Notes under the pieces: model-generated
Databases searched by the model: none
What the model saw: only the letters and a program-made list of their open reading frames with translations
Told to the model about the DNA's origin: nothing
Shown here: piece by piece, positions 54,652 through 63,973 of the stretch
Layout of the letters: each line of letters begins with the position of its first letter
How positions within the stretch are numbered: the first letter of the stretch is position 1
Position numbers and translations under genes: made by a program
Assembly (NCBI RefSeq): GCF_002304005.1
Contig: NZ_MRCQ01000006.1
Coordinates: forward strand, 1-64,000
Length of the DNA stretch: 64,000 bases
Direction: 5' to 3'
Source: Flavobacterium sp. ACN6
GTDB lineage: Bacteria > Bacteroidota > Bacteroidia > Flavobacteriales > Flavobacteriaceae

Positions 54652-57285
54652 ATGACAATTCCAGCACAATTTGACGCTAAGACGATCGAGAACAAATGGT
54701 ATGAGTATTGGATGAAAAACAATTATTTTCATTCAGAACCAGATCATAGAACACCTTATACAATTGTAATTCCGCCGCCAAACGTCACTGGAGTCCTTCA
54801 CATGGGACATATGTTGAATAATACTATTCAGGATGTTTTAATTCGTAGAGCGCGACTTAAAGGTTTCAATGCCTGCTGGGTTCCGGGAACGGATCACGCC
54901 TCTATTGCTACTGAAGCAAAAGTTGTAGCAAAATTGAAAGCGGAAGGAATCAATAAAAACGATTTAACACGCGAAGAATTCTTAAAGCACGCTTGGGAAT
55001 GGACAGATAAATACGGAGGAACAATCCTTGAACAGCTTAAAAAATTAGGTGCTTCATGTGATTGGGAACGTACCAAATTTACAATGGATCCAGATATGTC
55101 TGCATCTGTAATTAAATCATTTGTTGATTTGTATAACAAAGGATTAATCTACAGAGGTTACCGTATGGTGAACTGGGATCCAGAAGCCAAAACCACTTTA
55201 TCTGACGAAGAAGTAATTTATGAAGAACAACAAGGAAAGCTATTTTTCTTAAAATATAAAATCGAAGGTTCAGAAGATTTCTTGACGATTGCTACGACAC
55301 GTCCTGAGACTATCTTTGGAGATACTGCAATCTGTATCAATCCGAATGATGAACGTTTTACACATTTAAAAGGTAAAAGTGCCATCGTTCCTATTTGTGG
55401 TCGTGTAATTCCAATTATCGAAGACGAATATGTGGATGTAGAATTCGGAACAGGATGTTTAAAAGTAACTCCTGCGCACGATATGAACGATAAAACGCTT
55501 GGAGAAAAACACCATCTTGAAATCGTTGATATTTTTAATGAAGATGCAACATTAAACAGTTTCGGATTACATTATCAGGGAAAAGATCGTTTTGTGGTTC
55601 GTACTGAAATTGCAAAAGAATTGGAAGAGATCGGCGCTTTGGCGAAGACCGAAATCCATTTGAATAAAGTGGGAACATCTGAAAGAACCAAAGCGGTAAT
55701 CGAACCAAGATTATCTGACCAATGGTTTTTAAAAATGGAAGATTTAGTAAAACCGGCAATTAAATCAGTTTTAGTTGATGGAGATATTAAATTACACCCA
55801 AAACGTTTCGAAAATACTTACGCGCATTGGTTAAACAATATTCGCGATTGGAATATCTCTCGTCAATTATGGTGGGGACAACAAATTCCAGCTTACTATT
55901 ACGGAGACGGAAAAGAAGATTTCGTAGTGGCAGAAAACATCGAAGAGGCGCTAAAATTAGCTCAGGAAAAAACATCTAACAACTCACTTACAACATCTGA
56001 CTTAAAACAAGATGTTGATGCGCTGGATACTTGGTTTTCTTCTTGGTTATGGCCAATGTCAGTTTTTGGTGGAATAATGGATCCAGAAAGTGAAGATTTT
56101 AAATATTACTATCCAACAAATGACTTGGTAACAGGTCCGGATATTTTATTTTTCTGGGTTGCGAGAATGATTATTGCAGGTTACGAATATGCAGGCGAAA
56201 AACCATTTACAAATGTGTATTTAACCGGTTTAGTTCGTGACAAGCAACGTCGCAAAATGTCTAAATCATTAGGAAATTCTCCTGATCCTTTAGATTTGAT
56301 CGAAAAATTCGGGGCAGACGGAGTTCGTGTAGGATTGCTTTTAAGTGCTTCTGCAGGAAACGATATTATGTTTGATGAAGAATTATGTCTTCAGGGAAAA
56401 TCATTTACAAATAAGATTTGGAATGCATTTAAATTGATTAAAGGCTGGGAAGTTTCAGAAACTATCGCACAGCCAGAATCATCAAAAGTGGCAATCGAAT
56501 GGTACGAAGCTAAACTACAGCAGACTTTAGTTGACATTGAAGATAATTTTGAGAAATACAGAATTTCAGATTCATTAATGGCAATCTATAAATTGGTTTG
56601 GGATGATTTCTGTTCTTGGTTCTTAGAAATGATCAAACCAGCATACCAACAGCCAATTGACAGCGTGACTTTCGCGAAAGCGATCGAAATGTTAGAAAGC
56701 AACTTGAAGTTATTGCACCCATTTATGCCTTTCTTGACAGAAGAAATCTGGCAGTTAATTGCAGAAAGAACACCAGAAGAAGCTTTAATAGTTTCAACTT
56801 GGCCAGAATTGAAATCATTTGATGCTAAATTAATTGCTGATTTTGAAAATTCAATTGAAGTGATTTCTGGAATTAGAACAATTCGTAAAGACAAAAATAT
56901 TCCTTTTAAAGACAGCATCGAATTAAAAGGTATTAACAGCGAAAATGTTTCTACATATTTTGATTCAGTGGTAACGAAATTAGGAAACGTTTCTGCATTC
57001 GAATATGTTTCTGAAAAAGTTGACGGCGCATTATCTTTCCGTGTAAAATCAAATGAATATTTCATTCCGATTATAGGAAATATCGACGTTGAAGCTGAAA
57101 TTGCAAAACTGACAGAAGAATTAAACTATACTAAAGGATTCTTGAAATCTGTAGAAGCAAAACTTTCAAACGAGAAATTCGTAAACGGAGCTCCAGAAAA
57201 AGTCCTAAACATAGAAAAACAAAAACAAGCCGATGCTTTAGCAAAAATCGCTACAATTGAGCAGAGTTTGGCTGGTTTGAAGTAG
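54652..57285 (+). CDS. valS: Valyl-tRNA synthetase
   Basis: This 877-residue class I enzyme charges tRNA-Val and edits mischarged threonine. It has the HIGH motif as HMGH (residues 50-53) in PPPNVTGVLHMGHML, the editing domain (TTRPETIFGDTAI near residue 220, and CGRVIPIIEDEYVD), ISRQLWWGQQIPAYY, the KMSKS motif as RRKMSKSLGNSPDP near residue 535, the anticodon-binding region, and a C-terminal coiled coil (AEIAKLTEELNYTKGFLKSVEAKLSN). Length is typical of the bacterial enzyme. A GTTTAATCG repeat lies directly upstream. Confidence 0.97.
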   Translation: MTIPAQFDAKTIENKWYEYWMKNNYFHSEPDHRTPYTIVIPPPNVTGVLHMGHMLNNTIQDVLIRRARLKGFNACWVPGTDHASIATEAKVVAKLKAEGINKNDLTREEFLKHAWEWTDKYGGTILEQLKKLGASCDWERTKFTMDPDMSASVIKSFVDLYNKGLIYRGYRMVNWDPEAKTTLSDEEVIYEEQQGKLFFLKYKIEGSEDFLTIATTRPETIFGDTAICINPNDERFTHLKGKSAIVPICGRVIPIIEDEYVDVEFGTGCLKVTPAHDMNDKTLGEKHHLEIVDIFNEDATLNSFGLHYQGKDRFVVRTEIAKELEEIGALAKTEIHLNKVGTSERTKAVIEPRLSDQWFLKMEDLVKPAIKSVLVDGDIKLHPKRFENTYAHWLNNIRDWNISRQLWWGQQIPAYYYGDGKEDFVVAENIEEALKLAQEKTSNNSLTTSDLKQDVDALDTWFSSWLWPMSVFGGIMDPESEDFKYYYPTNDLVTGPDILFFWVARMIIAGYEYAGEKPFTNVYLTGLVRDKQRRKMSKSLGNSPDPLDLIEKFGADGVRVGLLLSASAGNDIMFDEELCLQGKSFTNKIWNAFKLIKGWEVSETIAQPESSKVAIEWYEAKLQQTLVDIEDNFEKYRISDSLMAIYKLVWDDFCSWFLEMIKPAYQQPIDSVTFAKAIEMLESNLKLLHPFMPFLTEEIWQLIAERTPEEALIVSTWPELKSFDAKLIADFENSIEVISGIRTIRKDKNIPFKDSIELKGINSENVSTYFDSVVTKLGNVSAFEYVSEKVDGALSFRVKSNEYFIPIIGNIDVEAEIAKLTEELNYTKGFLKSVEAKLSNEKFVNGAPEKVLNIEKQKQADALAKIATIEQSLAGLK

Positions 57286-57314
57286 GAAATTATCAAATTA
57301 AAATAGATTATTAT

Positions 57315-57390
57315 CCTAACAGGTTTTTAAAACCTGTTAGGTATAAAGGTAGAAAGCCCGACAGATTCAAAAATCTTGTCGGGTTTGTTT
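57315..57390 (+). terminator. Hairpins after valS
   Basis: Two hairpins: CCTAACAGGTTTT with AAAACCTGTTAGG (57315-57341), and CCCGACAGATT with AATCTTGTCGGG (57357-57383), the second followed by TTTGTTTTT. The second is the better terminator. Confidence 0.75.
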
Positions 57391-57425
57391 TTAAATAAGT
57401 TTAATAAATACAAATTGCTGTATTT

Positions 57426-57772
57426 TTAATTTTCGTAGAAATTATCTTTGATATAAAAAACTGTATCTATAAATTGAAGTATACCATTTTCGGTTAATAC
57501 ATTTTCGTCGTGAAGATCTTCAAGAATAATTCCTAAGTCAGGATTGTAATAATCATTATTCTTAGTATAATTATCAAGGTTAATATCTAAAATCCAAAGA
57601 TTATTTAAATCAATAAATTGTTCTAAAGTCTCTTTTTCTTGTTTTTTGAAATGCTTGAATCCTTCAGCCATTGAACTTGAGCTTTGGCTTCTTTTAAGGT
57701 AACTGGCAGCTGCTTGGATAATTGTTCCATGCTTAACTTCGCTCTTTCCTGAAATGATAAGTTGTAATTCAT
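57426..57772 (-). pseudogene. Frameshifted kinase-like (polyvalent-protein type) remnant
   Basis: The minus-strand frame from 57671 gives 81 residues with NPDLGIILEDLHDENVL and LQFIDTVFYI, which read like the catalytic loop (D-L-H-x-x-N) and metal-binding region of kinase-like domains in polyvalent proteins. A second minus-strand frame from the ATG at 57772 (MNYNLSFQERAKLSMEQL, then AKAQVQW) overlaps it. Frame one ends naturally at AKAQVQ just where the other continues MAEGFKHFKK, so the two were probably one gene of about 116 residues split by a frameshift at 57669-57673. Loss of one ATGG copy from an ATGGATGG would explain it. No full kinase domain is present, so it may be a truncated remnant. 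The two-frame join is inference. Confidence 0.5.
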
Positions 57773-57841
57773 ATAATAAAATGCAAAAGTATTATATGTT
57801 ATTTATAATATCAAATACGGAGTTGGTTTGTAATCTTTGTA

Positions 57842-59158
57842 TTATAATTTTCTCTTCCTCAAAACCCAAAACAAAGGATAAGAAACTGCCGTAATTCCTA
57901 AAATGACTAGGAAACTTTTGGGATCGCTGTAAATAAAACCCAATAACAAAGCAATAGACATTATTATAGCAATTATAGTTGTCCACGGATACCAAAAACA
58001 ACGATAAGGTCTTGGTAAATCTGGTTCTGAAGTTCTTAGTTTTAAAAGTGCAAAATAGGCCAGTCCCCAAACGATAATGGAAATAAAGGCAGCGAAAGTA
58101 AACAGCATTTCAAAAGAACCAATGCAAATCAAAAACAAGCTGAAAAGTGAGGAAACTAAAAGTGCTATAATTGGTGTACCGCCTCTATTAATTTGTGTTC
58201 CTTTTTCGATAAAAAATCCGTCACGGCTTAGTCCATAAAGAATTCTTGGCGGAATCATCATAAAAGCGTTTAAAATACTAATTAAAGAGAAAATCGAAAT
58301 TGCCGTAACGATTACAGCGCCATTTTTTCCAAAAATAATTTTAGCAACATCTGCAGCGGCAAGATTTGATTTGGCTAAAGTTTCGATTGGTAAAACATGA
58401 AAAAAAGCAGCATTTACCAAAACATAAATTGCTACAACTAATAGAACACCGCTGTATAAAGATTTCGGGATATTTTTATTTGGATTTTCATTCTCTTCAG
58501 CAAAAAAGCAAACGCTGTTCCAGCCATTATAAGTTCCGATTATTAATTGTAACGACTTGAAAAATCCGAATAATAATCCAATTTGAAAAACGGAGCTATC
58601 TGTTTTAATTGCTGGAACTTCAACACCAGTATACATAAAACACGCCACAACCAAAGAGACGAAGCAAATCACTTTTAGGAAACTGGTAATTTGCTGAATC
58701 GCACTTCCGTTTTTAACGCCGCTTAAATGCAGTAAAACAAAGGCAGCTAAAAGCGAAATCGCCATTACGGTTGAATAATTAGCCAAAGATGGAAATAAAA
58801 TAATAATATATTCGCTGATTACGATGCAGTAGAATGCAGGCGGAATAGCATTTACAATATAATCAAACCAGCCAGAAAGAAAGCCGGCGTATTCGCCAAA
58901 AGCTCTTTTAATGTAATTGTAAGATCCTCCCGCTTTTGGTAACATTGTAGCCAGTTCTGCGTACGAATTAGCACCGAGCAAAACATAAAAACCGCCAAAA
59001 AGCCATGAAGCAATTATGAGCCAGTAATTATTAAGCATTTCTGCGATTGTTCCAGGCGTTCTTAAAATTCCAACTCCGATTGTTCCTCCAATTAATACGG
59101 CAATATTAAAACTTAGGCCTAGACTTTTCTTTAATTGGTTTTTGGTGGAATCTGACAT
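57842..59158 (-). CDS. APC-family amino-acid permease
   Basis: This 438-residue protein has about 12 transmembrane helices of the amino acid-polyamine-organocation family. It starts with a cytoplasmic tail and GLSFNIAVLIGGTIGVGILRTPG (helix 1 with the unwound GxG substrate motif), then GGSYNYIKRAFGEYAGFLSGWFDYI near residue 85, and NGWNSVCFFAEENENPNKNIPKSL near 215. It would import or exchange an amino acid; the substrate is not clear. It follows the DUF4198 gene on the minus strand, separated by a terminator. Confidence 0.92.
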   Translation of the reverse strand: MSDSTKNQLKKSLGLSFNIAVLIGGTIGVGILRTPGTIAEMLNNYWLIIASWLFGGFYVLLGANSYAELATMLPKAGGSYNYIKRAFGEYAGFLSGWFDYIVNAIPPAFYCIVISEYIIILFPSLANYSTVMAISLLAAFVLLHLSGVKNGSAIQQITSFLKVICFVSLVVACFMYTGVEVPAIKTDSSVFQIGLLFGFFKSLQLIIGTYNGWNSVCFFAEENENPNKNIPKSLYSGVLLVVAIYVLVNAAFFHVLPIETLAKSNLAAADVAKIIFGKNGAVIVTAISIFSLISILNAFMMIPPRILYGLSRDGFFIEKGTQINRGGTPIIALLVSSLFSLFLICIGSFEMLFTFAAFISIIVWGLAYFALLKLRTSEPDLPRPYRCFWYPWTTIIAIIMSIALLLGFIYSDPKSFLVILGITAVSYPLFWVLRKRKL

Positions 59159-59223
59159 TGGTGGAATTTGTTTGAATTAATTTGGATGTAAAAGTAAGTA
59201 AAAAATAGAGCTTTCATAACACA

Positions 59224-59253
59224 AAAAAACCTCGCCGTTAAGCGAGGTTTTTT
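59224..59253 (-). terminator. Terminator after the DUF4198 gene
   Basis: AAAAAACCTCGC and GCGAGGTTTTTT form a 12-bp stem with a 6-base loop and T tracts on both strands. Confidence 0.85.
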
Positions 59254-59289
59254 AAATTGAAATTAAATATAAGAATGAATTTTTCTAAA

Positions 59290-60015
59290 TTATTTTACTG
59301 CAATTTGGTAAGTAGCCATTTTCCAGATTTCGTCATATTTTTTTCCGTTATGATCTCCTGAAGCTTTTTCAGTATGAGCATATTCTACCATGTAGTTTCC
59401 AGACCAGATTGGTGTAAAAGAGAATTCTCCTTTATCGTTTGTCCATAATTCTTTTTCCCATCCGTTTGGAGCAATTACTTTGATTTTTGTTTCCTTAGCA
59501 GATGCACCGTCGTAGATAGCAAATCCAGTTATTTTTTCATTCTTTTTAGCAACATCTGCATTTTCAGAAAATAAACCAATTTGGTTTTTATTTGCTGTTG
59601 CATAGTTTCCAGAAGCTTTGTTTCCAACTACCACAGTTGCGCTTGAGTTATAGTCTAAAACCATAGTTCCGTAAACATCTTTTACTTTGTGGTGCATCAC
59701 GATAGTATATACTCCGTCTTGATCTGGTGTAAAGAAAGCTTGAAATTTATTGTCTAAAGCTTTTGAAGTAAGTGTAGTCTCTTTTTTTGATGGAGAAATT
59801 ACCACTAAAGTAAAATCTTTTAAATCAGAAAACCATTTGTCGGCTTTTGTAATATCGTTATCAGAGAACTCTCCAAAGTAAACTGAGATTTCCTGAGCTT
59901 TTCCTTTTGTTCCAGTTGCTTTTGTTTCGATCCAAAGTGCGTGAGCAAAAATTTGCGGTGCAGCAAAAAGCATTAGGAATAAAAAAGTTATTGTTTTTAA
60001 AGTATTTGACTTCAT
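59290..60015 (-). CDS. DUF4198 secreted protein of a metal-uptake locus
   Basis: This 241-residue protein has a signal peptide (cleavage after IFA) and starts HALWIETKA, the usual DUF4198 beginning with an exposed N-terminal histidine. Beta-rich segments GKAQEISVYFGEFSDND and FQAFFTPDQDGVYTIVMHHKV follow, and a C-terminal Ig-like domain has KGEFSFTPIWSGNYMVEYAHTE. DUF4198 proteins are often next to metal transporters (nickel, cobalt) or TonB receptors. Here it follows a TonB siderophore receptor and has its own promoter with a shared operator-like motif (60052-60076). Confidence 0.9.
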   Translation of the reverse strand: MKSNTLKTITFLFLMLFAAPQIFAHALWIETKATGTKGKAQEISVYFGEFSDNDITKADKWFSDLKDFTLVVISPSKKETTLTSKALDNKFQAFFTPDQDGVYTIVMHHKVKDVYGTMVLDYNSSATVVVGNKASGNYATANKNQIGLFSENADVAKKNEKITGFAIYDGASAKETKIKVIAPNGWEKELWTNDKGEFSFTPIWSGNYMVEYAHTEKASGDHNGKKYDEIWKMATYQIAVK

Positions 60016-60051
60016 AAGATCAAGTTTAAAATTATTAGATGATATTTTTTA

Positions 60052-60076
60052 CAAACATAGCTCTTATTTAGAATAA
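60052..60076 (-). promoter_or_regulatory. Promoter and operator-like motif of the DUF4198 gene
   Basis: On the minus strand 60052-60059 reads TATGTTTG, an exact -7 box, 36 bp before the ATG. Just upstream, 60064-60076 is TTATTTAGAATAA (plus strand), the same 13-mer found at 62629-62641 by the TonB receptor promoter. It lies between the -33 and -7 positions, as a repressor site would. Confidence 0.55.
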
Positions 60077-60089
60077 TTAAAAATAAAAT

Positions 60090-60150
60090 CTCAAAAAAAA
60101 AAACCTCGATTCCATTTAATTATTTTATGGTTATCGAGGCTTTTTTTGAG
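60090..60150 (-). terminator. Terminator after the TonB receptor gene
   Basis: CCTCGAT (60104-60110) and ATCGAGG (60133-60139) with extended A/T pairing (CTCAAAAAAA and TTTTTTTGAG) lie 14 bp beyond the receptor stop. Confidence 0.75.
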
Positions 60151-60163
60151 ATTTAAAGGTTAT

Positions 60164-62593
60164 CTAGAATTTATAAGCAAAACTTGCCGCAACATTTCTA
60201 GGTTTTTGCGGGTTTACGGTTGACCATCCTCCGTTGAAATAATCTTTATTCGTAATATTATTTACATTTAAACTCACACGAAATTTAGATGTGTTATAGA
60301 AAACAGAACCATTAATCACAGTATATTCAGGAAGAATAAATTTTCCGGTAACATTGCTGTCCAAGATAGCATTGTCGCTGGCATAATTTCCTCCAAAACC
60401 AAGACCGAAATTTTCTAAAGCGCCTTCTTCAAATTTATAAGTTGCCCAAAGATTTACTAAGTTTTTAGGGCCAGCCCAAAAAGGTCTTTTTCCTTGATCC
60501 AGCCAAACGTTATTTTCGTCTCCTTTTGTAATTTTGCTTTCATTATAACTGTATCCAGCGATAATACTTAAACCTTTTATTGGTGCAGCATTCAAATCAA
60601 ATTCAAAACCTTTACTGTTTGCTTCACCGCCCTGAGAGCTGTACATTGGGTTGCTTGTTACTAAATTAGCGACATTAATGTCATAATAACTTATTGTTGC
60701 CGTTAATTTATTTGAAAACAAATCTGCTTTAATTCCAGCTTCTAATTGATTAGCATGTTCTGGTTCAAAAGTTTGAGATCCAACAAAATTTCCATCGGTA
60801 TCATAAATTGCTGATGGAGCAATATTTCTGAAACCGTTCATGTAATTAGCAAATACAGACAATTGATCTTTAATTGGCTGGTAAACAACTCCAAATTTTG
60901 GAGATAATGCTGTTTGGGTATAATTATCAGTATCTGTTTTGATGTTTCCTTCTGTATCAAAATAATCAACTCTTAAACTAGCCATTGCCAATAAAGTAGG
61001 AGTGATATTTAATACATCTGATGCGTAAGCACTGTAAGTAGCATCTTTAGAATTGTAATTTGGGCCAGGTTCTCCTGCTAATAATTTATCTACTGAAGTT
61101 TGAGTTAGATTGTACGGATTTTGATCATCCAGTTGTCTTACTTCGCCTTGAGCGGTAACATTGTACAATTTGCCATAACCAGAACCTCCAAACATAAGAT
61201 TACGGTCAAAATAATCTACGCCGACAACAAGACGATTTCTCATATTTCCGATTTTAAAATCGCCAATAAAATTCTGCTGAATATCAGTTGTTGCGGTTTG
61301 AGAATTTTCTTTTGTGATCCATAAAGCAAAATCACGGTTTCCGTCTTCATTATCATAAATATAAGAGTAATAGCCTTTTGATTTAGATGAAGTTCTAGAA
61401 AGAACCGTTTGCGATGTCCATTGCTCAGAGATTTTATAAGTCATTTGTCCTTGTAAATTGAATCTCGGATTTTTCATCGGGAGATCGTTGCTGTAAAAAG
61501 ACAAATCGGTATTGTAATTTAAATCGGCTAAATCGGTGAATTGCAGCGGAGCATCTCTTCCTAAAAACAACATTGAAGGCGTTGTTTTTTCTTCCGACAT
61601 AAATTCAGTATTAATCAAGAAAGACAATTTTTCGTTTACTTTGTAAGATAGGGAAGGTGCCACAAAAATTGAAGTACGGAATCCCGCATCCTGAAAACTA
61701 TTTTCAGTTTGATATGCTGCATTGATTCTGAAAAGAACATCATTATTATCGTCCAATGGTGTATTGATATCTGCCGTAACTCTGTTTAAACCAAAGCTTC
61801 CGGCCAGATAAGAAACCTCACCGCCAAAACCGCTGTAAGGCTTTTTAGTAACCGTATTAATAAGTCCGCCGTAGCTGACCAAACTGCTTCCAAACAAAGT
61901 TCCAGATGGGCCTTTAATAACCTCAATTCGCTCAATATTTACAGGATCCAATGTGCCGCTTGTAACGCCGGGCAAACCGTTTACAATATTCGCCTGAACT
62001 TCAAAACCACGCAAGGAATAATAAGAACCTCCGTCACCTCCTCGGCCTGTAGATTCCCATAATTTCTGAATTCCGGGAACATTTTTCAAAGCATCTTCAT
62101 AATTGGTAATCGCTTGTTCTTTCATCAATTCAGCTGAAACGATATTATAAACTTGTGGATTTTCAACGTTTTTAAGAGGCATTCTCGAAACGTATGTACT
62201 TTGTTTAGGAAAAGCTTTTCCTCGGTTATTCGTTATAATAACTTCTTGCAATTGTTTATTAGAAACCGTTAATCGTAAATTAAGTGAGGCAGTTTCATTT
62301 GCCGTAACAATTACCTCTTGTTCTAATGTCTCGTAACCAGTTAAGGAAACTTGAACGATGTAGTTATTTGGTTTTACTCGATTAAATTCAAAAGCACCTT
62401 CTTCATTGCTGATTGTGCCGTATTTTGAATTTTTAAGAATGATATTAACTCCAACAGCAGACTCGCCGTCAGATGTAGTAATAAAGCCTTTAATTTTTCC
62501 TAAATTTTGCTGGGCAAAAATAGTACAGCTAAATAGGAACAGCATACAGATTGTGGTACTAATCTGCTTGATGCCGGATTTTGAATAATTCAT
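60164..62593 (-). CDS. TonB-dependent siderophore receptor
   Basis: This 809-residue outer-membrane receptor has a signal peptide (cleavage after IFAQ), an N-terminal carboxypeptidase-regulatory-like domain (IKGFITTSDGESAVGVNIIL, residues 34-110), a plug with KNVENPQVYNIVSAELMKEQ and NVPGIQKLWESTGRGGDGGSYYSLRGFEV, and a 22-strand barrel ending in phenylalanine (AASFAYKF). The plug motif RIEVIKGPSGTLFGSS is that of ferric-siderophore receptors. It would import a ferric siderophore with TonB energy. A promoter with exact -33/-7 boxes and an operator-like motif precede it; DUF4198 follows. Confidence 0.94.
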   Translation of the reverse strand: MNYSKSGIKQISTTICMLFLFSCTIFAQQNLGKIKGFITTSDGESAVGVNIILKNSKYGTISNEEGAFEFNRVKPNNYIVQVSLTGYETLEQEVIVTANETASLNLRLTVSNKQLQEVIITNNRGKAFPKQSTYVSRMPLKNVENPQVYNIVSAELMKEQAITNYEDALKNVPGIQKLWESTGRGGDGGSYYSLRGFEVQANIVNGLPGVTSGTLDPVNIERIEVIKGPSGTLFGSSLVSYGGLINTVTKKPYSGFGGEVSYLAGSFGLNRVTADINTPLDDNNDVLFRINAAYQTENSFQDAGFRTSIFVAPSLSYKVNEKLSFLINTEFMSEEKTTPSMLFLGRDAPLQFTDLADLNYNTDLSFYSNDLPMKNPRFNLQGQMTYKISEQWTSQTVLSRTSSKSKGYYSYIYDNEDGNRDFALWITKENSQTATTDIQQNFIGDFKIGNMRNRLVVGVDYFDRNLMFGGSGYGKLYNVTAQGEVRQLDDQNPYNLTQTSVDKLLAGEPGPNYNSKDATYSAYASDVLNITPTLLAMASLRVDYFDTEGNIKTDTDNYTQTALSPKFGVVYQPIKDQLSVFANYMNGFRNIAPSAIYDTDGNFVGSQTFEPEHANQLEAGIKADLFSNKLTATISYYDINVANLVTSNPMYSSQGGEANSKGFEFDLNAAPIKGLSIIAGYSYNESKITKGDENNVWLDQGKRPFWAGPKNLVNLWATYKFEEGALENFGLGFGGNYASDNAILDSNVTGKFILPEYTVINGSVFYNTSKFRVSLNVNNITNKDYFNGGWSTVNPQKPRNVAASFAYKF

Positions 62594-62628
62594 GGTAATG
62601 TCTTTTTTTTTTGAATTAAATAGTTTTG

Positions 62629-62683
62629 TTATTTAGAATAAGTAAAAACAAGGCAAAAGTAGAAATTATTATTATTTTAACAA
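62629..62683 (-). promoter_or_regulatory. TonB receptor promoter with operator-like motif
   Basis: On the minus strand TTG (62683-62681), 19 bp, then TACTTTTG (62661-62654) is a textbook Bacteroidetes promoter, the best in the window. The 13-mer TTATTTAGAATAA (62629-62641) lies just downstream of the expected start site and also occurs at 60064-60076, which fits an iron-responsive repressor; which one is not known. Confidence 0.65.
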
Positions 62684-62778
62684 TTTTTATTTTTTATGAT
62701 TTGGGTATGAAATTGTTAAATCTGGATTTTATTTCTAATCTAGGGAAGAGTTGTGGTTAAATAAAGTTTTAAAAGGCT

Positions 62779-62786
62779 TAATTTTG
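62779..62786 (+). promoter_or_regulatory. -7 promoter box of the MFS gene
   Basis: TAATTTTG lies 19 bp before the ATG at 62806. A TTG at 62751-62753 is 25 bp upstream, further than the usual 19-21 bp, so the -33 box is uncertain. Confidence 0.45.
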
Positions 62787-62805
62787 CAGTCTGAAAAATG
62801 ACTTC

Positions 62806-63966
62806 ATGATTTTACCTTTCTTCAAAAAAATTAAAGACACACCCAGAGGATATCGTATTGCAAATACGGTGTTTTTCTTCCTATCAGGATTTGGATATTC
62901 TTCTTGGGTTTCGCGAATTCCGCACATACAAGCACAATTACAATTGTCTGAAGCACAATTTGGAGCCGTTTTATTTGCATTCCCAATTGGATTAATGCTT
63001 ACAATGCCGTTTACAGGAAAATTACTGAATAAATACAGCAGTCGTTACATCATGTTATTAGGTGCAATTATGTTTAATATTGTGCTTTCGCTGCCTGGTT
63101 TGGCTGCGTTCGTATGGCAGCTGGTAATTGTACTTTTGATCTTTGGAGCTTCGCGTAACATTTTCAATTTATCGATTAATGCACAATCCCTTGAAGTGCA
63201 GAAATTATATCCGAAATCTATTATAACACGTTTTCATGCGGTGTGGAGTATTGCCGTTTTCGCAGGAGCTGGTTTGGGTTATGTAATGGTAACACAAAAA
63301 ATTGCACCATCACATCATTTATTAGGAGTTAGTGTTTTTATGCTGGCGCTTACGGCTTGTTTTTATCCTATGAGTATTCATAATGAACCTGTACCAGTTA
63401 AAAAGAAGTTTTTCTCAATGCCTGAAAAAAATCTGATTAAGTTTTCTTTAATCTGTTTTGTGTCAATGGCATGCGAAAATACGATGTACGATTGGAGCGG
63501 TATTTATTTTGAAAACATATTGAAGGCTTCTCCAAAATTAACTAGTGCAGCATTTGTATTTTTTGCATCAGCGGTAACTTTAGGACGTTTGTTTGGAGAT
63601 TACGGGGTAATGAAATTCGGAACTAAAAAAATCCTGCTTTACAGTGGTATTTTGATCACTTTAGGATTTGGTATTTGTTTTGTCCTGCCTTATGCTTATC
63701 CCACTATTTTCGGTTATGTTTTAATCGGATTTGGGGTATCCTGCGTTGTTCCGCTGGTATTTAGTATTGCGGGAAGATCATCAAAAATGAGCAGCGGTTC
63801 TGCTTTAACTTCTATTTCTACAATTGGTTATCTCGGATTTTTACTAGTGCCGCCAATGGTTGGTTTTATTTCCGAATATCTAAGTATGAAATGGGCCTTT
63901 CTAATTATGGCGCTTTTAGGTATTCTGATGATTTTTATGGTGAATAAGATCGGGGAGAATGAGTGA
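62806..63966 (+). CDS. MFS transporter
   Basis: This 386-residue, 12-helix major facilitator protein resembles the YbjJ-like group. It has the helix 1 segment FFLSGFGYSSWVSRIPHIQAQL, the loop 2-3 motif position MPFTGKLLNKYSSRYIMLLGA (the G-x-x-x-D/N-R-x-G-R-R region), and VSMACENTMYDWSGIYF near residue 222, which lies in helix 7. The substrate is unknown. It has its own promoter. Its stop is followed 7 bp later by octamer repeats of the window-end family. Confidence 0.9.
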   Translation: MILPFFKKIKDTPRGYRIANTVFFFLSGFGYSSWVSRIPHIQAQLQLSEAQFGAVLFAFPIGLMLTMPFTGKLLNKYSSRYIMLLGAIMFNIVLSLPGLAAFVWQLVIVLLIFGASRNIFNLSINAQSLEVQKLYPKSIITRFHAVWSIAVFAGAGLGYVMVTQKIAPSHHLLGVSVFMLALTACFYPMSIHNEPVPVKKKFFSMPEKNLIKFSLICFVSMACENTMYDWSGIYFENILKASPKLTSAAFVFFASAVTLGRLFGDYGVMKFGTKKILLYSGILITLGFGICFVLPYAYPTIFGYVLIGFGVSCVVPLVFSIAGRSSKMSSGSALTSISTIGYLGFLLVPPMVGFISEYLSMKWAFLIMALLGILMIFMVNKIGENE

Positions 63967-63973
63967 GTTTTTT

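Noticed and set aside
57792..58070. 92-codon minus-strand frame within the permease gene
   Set aside because: It overlaps the permease in another frame and has no recognisable features.
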